Source of the DNA: Amycolatopsis eburnea
Lineage (GTDB): Bacteria > Actinomycetota > Actinomycetes > Mycobacteriales > Pseudonocardiaceae
Reading direction: 5' to 3'
Assembly: GCF_003937945.1 (NCBI RefSeq)
Contig: NZ_RSEC01000059.1
Location: 231,422-295,421, forward strand
Length of the DNA stretch: 64,000 bases
A program made the translations under genes and the position numbers. Under the pieces are notes generated by a model. It did no database searches. It was not told where the DNA came from and saw only the letters and a list, made by a program, of their open reading frames with translations. Of this stretch, positions 59,601 through 64,000 are shown one piece after another (position 1 is the first letter of the stretch; every line of letters begins with the position of its first letter).

Positions 59601-60269
59601 TTACCGGGCAAAAGTGTGGTCGCCGCCAGGCCCCAGATGCCGGTCGAACCAACCGGCGGCCGCGTCGGCTACCTGCTCCAGCGTCCCGGGCTCCTCGAAC
59701 AGGTGCCCGGCTCCCGGCACCACCAGCAGTTCCCGATCGCCGGGCAGCCGAGCCGCGGCGGCCTTGTTCAGCCGTCGCACGGTGTCGTCCTGTCCTCCCA
59801 CGACCAGCAGCACCGGACAGCGCACGTCGCTCAGGACCTCCTCGGCCAGGTCCGGCCGGCCACCGCGAGACACCACCGCGCGCACGACGTCCGGCCGAGC
59901 AGCCGCCGCACCCAGCGCGGCGGCAGCGCCTGTGCTGGCCCCGAACAGCCCGACCGGCAGTCCGGCCACGGCGGAATGGCGTCCGAGGTCGTCCAGCGCC
60001 CGCAGCAACCGGTCCCGCAGCAACCCGATGTCGAACCGCAGGCGCCCGCCTGCCGCTTCGGCGCGCTCCTCCTCGCTGCTGAGCATGTCGAACAGCAGTG
60101 TCGCGAAGCGGTGGTCCTGCAACGTCCGGGCGACCGCCTGGTTTCGCGGACTGTGCCGGGAACTCCCTGAGCCGTGCGCGAAAACCACCACTCCGGCGGC
60201 ATCGGCCGGCACCGTGAGATCACCTTCGACCAGCGACGTCCCGGTACCGACCGTGAACGGCTCCGTCAT
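59601..60269 (-). CDS. Dienelactone-hydrolase-like alpha/beta hydrolase
   Basis: A 222-residue protein with ATG at 60269 (MTEPFTVGTGTSLVEGDLTV) behind AGGAGG. It shows VVFAHGSGSSRHSPRN (oxyanion region), the nucleophile elbow LFGASTGAAAALGAA (Ser), GGQDDTV (Asp) and GAGHLFEEPG (His), a complete triad. Proteins of this kind are often next to phosphoribosyltransferase or stress genes in actinobacteria. Substrate unknown. A SigB-like promoter lies upstream, divergent from the SPW gene. Confidence 0.85.
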   Translation of the reverse strand: MTEPFTVGTGTSLVEGDLTVPADAAGVVVFAHGSGSSRHSPRNQAVARTLQDHRFATLLFDMLSSEEERAEAAGGRLRFDIGLLRDRLLRALDDLGRHSAVAGLPVGLFGASTGAAAALGAAAARPDVVRAVVSRGGRPDLAEEVLSDVRCPVLLVVGGQDDTVRRLNKAAAARLPGDRELLVVPGAGHLFEEPGTLEQVADAAAGWFDRHLGPGGDHTFAR

Positions 60270-60303
60270 GGTTGCCTCCTGCCTTCGACCACGTCGAAGA
60301 CGG

Positions 60304-60375
60304 ATAGCCACCTCAGGGGACAAGCAAACCGGTTCGATGCCAGGCCGGTCGTTTGCCGCTGCCGCCGGCCGGGTA
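60304..60375. promoter_or_regulatory. Divergent SigB/SigF-like promoters
   Basis: Plus strand: GTTT at 60351-60354, 16-base spacer, GGGTAA at 60371-60376, 36 bases before the SPW gene. Minus strand: GTTT (complement of 60326-60329), 16-base spacer, GGCTAT (complement of 60304-60309), 34 bases before the hydrolase start. Two such elements back to back make chance less likely. Confidence 0.55.
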
Positions 60376-60411
60376 ATCGGCCGACGAGACCTGACGCGGA
60401 GGTGAGTGGAC

Positions 60412-60864
60412 ATGACAGCCCGGGCCACCACACGCGAAGCGGGGCAGCTGCAGCCACCGGAAGGCGCCGCTCGGCCCGTCGGCGGGTCCGAGTTCTCGAT
60501 CGGGCTCGTGCTGCTGGCAGGCGTGTACTTGATCTTGTCGCCGTGGGTGATCCAGTTCGCGGGCACCTTCGGCATGGCGGCGAGCAACATGATCAGCGGG
60601 ATCGTGCTGGCGCTGTTCGCGGCCGGATGTGCCCGTTCGCCCGGGTTGCGTTCCGTGGCGTGGGTGGTTCCCGTGTTCGGTGCCTGGGTGATCAGCTCAC
60701 CGTGGGTGATCTCGCACGGTCGCGGCTTGGTGCCGCTGGAATACCCGGGCGCAGCCGGGCTGACCACGGCGACCTGGCTGGGCAACGTGATCGCCGGCGC
60801 GATCGTGTTCGCCGCCGGAATCACGCTGGTGGCGCGGACAAGGCGAGGCTCGCTCCGCCGCTGA
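60412..60864 (+). CDS. SPW-repeat membrane protein
   Basis: A 150-residue protein starting MTARATTREAGQLQPPEGAA; GGAGG lies 9 bases before the ATG. Four helices are expected, and the two family motifs LILSPWVIQFAG and WVISSPWVISHG are exact SPW repeats. The family is of unknown function and common in stress loci of actinobacteria. A SigB-like promoter precedes it. Confidence 0.88.
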   Translation: MTARATTREAGQLQPPEGAARPVGGSEFSIGLVLLAGVYLILSPWVIQFAGTFGMAASNMISGIVLALFAAGCARSPGLRSVAWVVPVFGAWVISSPWVISHGRGLVPLEYPGAAGLTTATWLGNVIAGAIVFAAGITLVARTRRGSLRR

Positions 60865-61910
60865 CAGGTGGGCGTGAATGCGCGCGGAACGGCTTCCGGG
60901 TACGGCGTGACCGCGGCGGCGGTGTTCGTGAGCAGCGGAGCACCGGTCGGATGGAAAATGGCTTTGTGAGCGGCGCAAAGGTCTGCGACCGGTCCGATGT
61001 CTACCCCGGCGCCCGCGACGCCGCCGGCCAGCCCCAGCCGGGTCGGGCCGACGCCGGGCGCCGACCGGCCCGGTGCCCGGTTCCAGACCCCGCCGCCCGA
61101 CCAGGGCGGGCAACACGCCCAGCGCTGACCGAGCGCGCTGCCGAGACGTCCGGTGCCTTCGTCGTGAACGACGGCACCGGGCGTCTCGTCGTCCTGGGGG
61201 ACCGCGTGCCGCGGTCGTGGCGCACGGGTGCCGCGTCGAGCACGCAGCACCCGCGCACCGGGGACGTGGCCCGAGCCATCACGGCGGCGTCGCATCGGGC
61301 CACGAAGTCTGTGGGTGGAGTCCCCGGGATCCGGCGCGGTGAAACCGAGGTCCGTCCTGTATGGATCGCTGGTGAGCGGGCGGTAAGGCGAAGGTTTGCG
61401 GACGGTAAACCGCTTGCCGGGCAAGGTGTTCGCCGCCTCGGGGCGCGTGCGCCGCTCGGGACCCGGATGGGTTAGGCCATTTGGTCGGTTGGGTCGGGTC
61501 GTCTTCCTGGTGATCGAGACCCGTTGCCGGTGCGGGTGATCTTCGGAAGTCGCCGTAGCTCTGAGTCCTCATCGATAACGCAGACGAGAACCTAACCCCA
61601 CCGGGTGAGACTGTTCGGCCGTCAAGAGCGGACCATCTGTCCGAAGTAGGCGATCGCTGCGTGACCGGCCGTGCTTTTTCGGTTATCTCGCGGCGATTCT
61701 GACAACTGTCCGGTAACTGTCCACAGTGGAGGTTGGGTGGCGGGGCGCGGCGGGTCCGGATCTTGGTTTCTTTTGTTCCAACGGTTTTCGGGGGCTGACA
61801 CCCGGGTAGCTGGACTTGGTGATGCCCACGCATCCCGTTCGCCCCGAATTCCGTAGGTCGTGCGAGGTGCGAGTGAGCTTTTCGGACCGCCAGCGTCAGG
61901 AGGATCAGCA
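60865..61910. other. About 1 kb without a confident gene; gas-vesicle promoter region at its end
   Basis: Several open frames exist on both strands but none combines a ribosome site, family motifs and even coding character. One plus-strand stretch near 61140-61200 (GAFVVNDGTGRLVVLGDR) looks coding-like and may be a relic. The part from about 61500 is clearly less GC-rich, as expected for a control region, and carries the promoter at 61783-61808. No tRNA, rRNA or CRISPR structure was found. Confidence 0.5.
61783..61808 (+). promoter_or_regulatory. SigB/SigF-like promoter of the gas-vesicle operon
   Basis: GGTTT at 61783-61787 and GGGTA at 61804-61808 with a 16-base spacer, about 100 bases before the first gvp start. 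It sits in the most AT-rich stretch of the region and fits the general-stress sigma consensus of actinobacteria. Confidence 0.6.
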
Positions 61911-62537
61911 ATGAAGCCAGGAGCGCGGATCGCCATCGGGGTGGGGGCCGGCTATCTGTTGGGACGCACGAAGAAGATGCGGCTGGCGTTGATGATCGCG
62001 GCTGCCGGTGCGACCGGGCGATCGGGCACCTCGCCGACGAAGCTGTTGCAGCACGGGCTCAAACAGCTCGGCTCCACCCCGGAGCTGGCGAAGCTCACGG
62101 ACGTCGCACGCGACGAGCTGCTCGGCGCGGTCAAGGCGGCCGCGGTGACGGCCGCTGGTTCGCGGATCGAATCGCTCACCGAGCGCCTGCAGGAAGGCGG
62201 CCGCAAGCAGCGGAAGGATCCGGATGACGGACCCGACCGCGATGCCGCCGAGGGGGATGGGGAAACGCCGAGAACCCGACGGCGCCGCGCGCCGGAACCC
62301 GAGGAACTGGAGGAGGAAGAGCCGCCCGACGACGAGGAGGAGGAGCCGGAGCGGCCGTCGCGCCGCCGGGCGTCCGGCAAGGACGAAAACGGTGACGAGC
62401 CCGACGAGCCGGAGCGGCCCGCGCGCCGCCGGGCGACGAGCAAGCGGGCGGCCGCTTCGTCCGATGGTGATGAGCCGTCCTCACGACGGTCGCGCACGGG
62501 TACCGGCAGGTCGCCCGTCCGCCGGGCCCGGAGGTGA
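61911..62537 (+). CDS. gvpY: Gas-vesicle cluster protein, GvpY-like
   Basis: A 208-residue protein behind AGGAGGATCAGCA (MKPGARIAIGVGAGYLLGRT). Residues 1-95 form an ordered part with a hydrophobic N-terminus (AIGVGAGYLLGRTKKMRLAL, MIAAAGATGRSG). Residues about 105-208 are a disordered tail alternating acidic (EELEEEEPPDDEEEEPE) and basic (RRRATSKRAA) blocks. Position before gvpZ and gvpJ equals that of gvpY in Streptomyces gas-vesicle clusters; its function is unknown. Its stop overlaps the next start (GTGA). Confidence 0.7.
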   Translation: MKPGARIAIGVGAGYLLGRTKKMRLALMIAAAGATGRSGTSPTKLLQHGLKQLGSTPELAKLTDVARDELLGAVKAAAVTAAGSRIESLTERLQEGGRKQRKDPDDGPDRDAAEGDGETPRTRRRRAPEPEELEEEEPPDDEEEEPERPSRRRASGKDENGDEPDEPERPARRRATSKRAAASSDGDEPSSRRSRTGTGRSPVRRARR

Positions 62538-63514
62538 ACGAAATGGCCACCAAGCAGCTGGAGAGCGCCGCGGGCAAGGTCAAGGACACCGCATCGGGCG
62601 GGGGACCGTCGAACGAGCTGACCGACGCCCTGCGAAACCTCGCGCAGACCGTCGCAGGGCGGGCGGCCGGCTCACTGACCAAGCGGATCACGTCGGCTTC
62701 CGGCCGTCTCAACGACTATGCCGGGGGAGGCGGCGGCGGTCTGGCCGAGGCCGTCACCGGCGCGAAACCCGGGGTGAAGGGCAAAGCCGCCATGGGGGCG
62801 GTCAAAGGCGGGCTGTCCGGTCTCGTCGACAAGGTCAAAAACGCCTTCACCGGCGGAAGCGGCGGTGGCAAGGGCGAAAAGATCAAGCTCACCAACATCG
62901 TCGAGGAGATCGACATCGGCGCTCCGGTCGACCTCGTCTACGACCAGTGGACGCGGTTCACCGAGTTCCCGCGGTTCATGAAGAAGGTCGAGAGCGTCGA
63001 GCAGGTCAGCGACGAAAAACTGGAGTGGAAGGCCCAGATCTTCTGGTCGCACCGCAGCTGGGAGGCCACGATCCTCGAACAGGTGCCCGGCGAGCGGATC
63101 GTGTGGCGCTCGAAGGGGCAGAAGGGGCACGTGGACGGCGCCGTCACCTTCCACGAGCTCGCGGCCGACCTGACCAGGGTGGTGCTGGTCCTCGCCTACC
63201 ACCCGCAGGGCCTGTTCGAGCGCACCGGGAACCTCTGGCGCGCGCAGGGCCGGCGGGCCCGGCTGGAGCTGAAGCACTTCCGACGGCACGTGATGACCGA
63301 CGCGCTCCTGCACCCGGACGACGTCGAGGGGTGGCCCGGCGAAATCCGTGACGGCCAGGTCGTCGACGACGACGAGCGCGAGCCGTCCGATAAGGACGAT
63401 TACGACGAAGACGACAGCCTGGACGAAGAACCCGAAGAAGACGAGCCGGAACCACCCGGACGCCGCCGCGAGGCCCGGGCGAACGCCGGCGGAAAGCGAG
63501 GGAGCATGCGATGA
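62534..63514 (+). CDS. gvpZ: Gas-vesicle cluster SRPBCC protein, GvpZ-like
   Basis: A 326-residue protein from GTG 62534 (VNEMATKQLESAAGKVKDTA). The N-terminal about 115 residues are Gly/Lys-rich and flexible (YAGGGGGGLAEAVTG). Residues about 120-265 are an SRPBCC/polyketide-cyclase domain (IVEEIDIGAPVDLVYDQWTR, FTEFPRFMKKVESVEQVSDE, FWSHRSWEATILEQVPGERI). The tail is strongly acidic. Such a protein follows gvpY in Streptomyces clusters. It may hold lipids or assist assembly; unproven. ATGA overlap with gvpJ. Confidence 0.78.
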   Translation: MNEMATKQLESAAGKVKDTASGGGPSNELTDALRNLAQTVAGRAAGSLTKRITSASGRLNDYAGGGGGGLAEAVTGAKPGVKGKAAMGAVKGGLSGLVDKVKNAFTGGSGGGKGEKIKLTNIVEEIDIGAPVDLVYDQWTRFTEFPRFMKKVESVEQVSDEKLEWKAQIFWSHRSWEATILEQVPGERIVWRSKGQKGHVDGAVTFHELAADLTRVVLVLAYHPQGLFERTGNLWRAQGRRARLELKHFRRHVMTDALLHPDDVEGWPGEIRDGQVVDDDEREPSDKDDYDEDDSLDEEPEEDEPEPPGRRREARANAGGKRGSMR

Positions 63515-63912
63515 CGACAGCCGTGCAGCCGTCCGGCGGGGGAGGCGGCCTCGATCGGCCGAGCTCAAGCAGCCTCGCCGACGTGATCGACACGATCCTC
63601 GACAAGGGCCTGGTGATCGACGCGTACGTCCGGGTGTCCCTGGTGGGCATCGAACTGCTGACCGTCGACGCCCGCGTCGTCGTGGCGAGCGTGGACACCT
63701 ACCTGCGGTTCGCCGAAGCCGTGAACCGGCTCGACATCTCCGACACCGAGCAGAAAGGGCTGCCGGACCTGCTGGAGGACGTGAACCAGGGCGGCGCGAA
63801 GGCGAAGACCCGGGGCGCCCTCGAAGCGGCCGGCGACAAGCTTCGCGACCTCATCGGTGACGGCGAAGGTGAGGACCAGCCGGCGGGCCGCCGGCGAAAG
63901 GGAGGTGACTGA
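63511..63912 (+). CDS. gvpJ: Gas-vesicle protein GvpJ (GvpA/J family)
   Basis: A 133-residue protein starting MTTAVQPSGGGGGLDRPSSS. Residues about 18-85 are the GvpA-type fold: SSLADVIDTILDKGLVIDAY, VRVSLVGIELLTVDARVVVA, SVDTYLRFAEAVNRLD. The long C-terminal tail distinguishes it from the about 75-residue structural GvpA, and it fits the minor GvpJ/M group that helps shape or start the vesicle wall. The next gene starts 1 base after the stop. Confidence 0.88.
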   Translation: MTTAVQPSGGGGGLDRPSSSSLADVIDTILDKGLVIDAYVRVSLVGIELLTVDARVVVASVDTYLRFAEAVNRLDISDTEQKGLPDLLEDVNQGGAKAKTRGALEAAGDKLRDLIGDGEGEDQPAGRRRKGGD

Positions 63913-63913
63913 G

Positions 63914-64000
63914 GTGGCCAGCGAAACTGCCCTCTACGTCTACGGCATCGTCCCTGCGGACGTGGAAACCGACACCGACGCGCGCGGCGTCGGCGATCCG
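63914..64000 (+). CDS. Gas-vesicle protein GvpL/GvpF (N-terminus only)
   Basis: GTG 63914 has GGAGG 8 bases upstream and opens VASETALYVYGIVPADVETD, running off the window after 29 codons. ALYVYGIVPADV is the typical first strand of the GvpL/GvpF family. GTG 63905 in the same frame is an alternative start that would overlap the gvpJ stop. Whether it is GvpL or GvpF cannot be decided from this piece, though gvpL follows gvpJ in Streptomyces clusters. Confidence 0.75.
   Translation, partial: MASETALYVYGIVPADVETDTDARGVGDP

Noticed and set aside
61279..61911. A 210-codon minus-strand frame before the gas-vesicle genes
   Set aside because: No ribosome site or motif, and it would cross the gas-vesicle promoter region; composition looks non-coding.
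1..64000. CRISPR arrays, tRNA or rRNA genes, intact insertion sequences
   Set aside because: No regularly spaced repeats, cloverleaf sequences, rRNA landmarks or intact transposase genes were found by reading.

Overview
The window is very GC-rich DNA from an actinomycete. Frequent GTG starts, ATGA/GTGA stop-start overlaps, the gene families and recurring TCCACTGTGGA-type palindromes suggest a member of the Pseudonocardiaceae such as Amycolatopsis; this assignment is inference. Nearly everything from base 1 to about 48,500, plus the block around 54-55 kb, looks like a DevR/DosR-type hypoxia and dormancy island. The two-component pair is present: response regulator devR (25693-26331) and a GAF-GAF histidine kinase devS (27444-29168). 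Intergenic regions carry repeated near-palindromes of the form GGGAC-N4-G(G/T)CCC that match the known DevR box; at least sixteen copies were found by eye.

Layout. 1-2.9 kb: universal stress proteins (USPs), a small membrane protein and a CBS-BON protein. 2.9-8.8 kb: an Acg-type nitroreductase, a DUF2267-like gene overlapping a P1B ATPase with a C-terminal hemerythrin domain, an unknown protein, polyphosphate kinase 2 and a small protein. 9.3-15.3 kb: a long tightly packed run (USP, CBS-BON, flavodoxin, DUF4389, DUF1918, USP, membrane protein, a 26-codon ORF, CHAD protein). 15.4-19.3 kb: CBS-BON, USP, phosphoketolase. 19.8-25.5 kb: cydDC, cydB and cydA for cytochrome bd oxidase, on the minus strand. 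25.6-29.2 kb: devR, a nitroreductase and devS. 29.4-37.4 kb: hsp20, a GNAT-acyl-CoA synthetase (NDP-forming) fusion, acetate kinase, a receiver-like protein, a truncated nitroreductase and a P2-type cation ATPase. 37.4-44.8 kb: USPs, nitroreductases, PEP synthase, CBS proteins and a homologue of the mycobacterial latency protein Rv1733c. 44.9-53.0 kb is more ordinary accessory DNA: aldo/keto reductase with TetR, alcohol dehydrogenase, DoxX protein, a decayed USP, and a GntR-MFS-binding protein-cyclodeaminase cluster. 53-56 kb holds decayed genes, a SHOCT protein and another nitroreductase. 56-60.9 kb holds an aconitase, two alpha/beta hydrolases, a HesB-like protein without cysteine and an SPW-repeat protein. 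61.9 kb to the end is the start of a gas-vesicle operon (gvpY-gvpZ-gvpJ-gvpL/F-like) that runs off the window.

How it may work together. Low oxygen or NO sensed by DevS would activate DevR, which would switch on high-affinity respiration (cydABDC), substrate-level ATP from acetyl-phosphate and acetyl-CoA (phosphoketolase, acetate kinase, the ADP-forming synthetase), PEP/pyruvate and polyphosphate energy handling (PEP synthase, PPK2, CHAD), ion and metal pumps, flavoproteins of the Acg type, adenine-nucleotide-binding USP and CBS proteins, and a small heat-shock protein. The 59-62 kb part has instead several GTTT-N16/17-GGGTA elements resembling SigB/SigF-type promoters, so a second, general-stress input is likely there. 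Several genes are broken (8.8-9.2, 41.2, 48.6, 53.6-54.0 and 55.4-55.6 kb), indicating a region that gains and loses genes.
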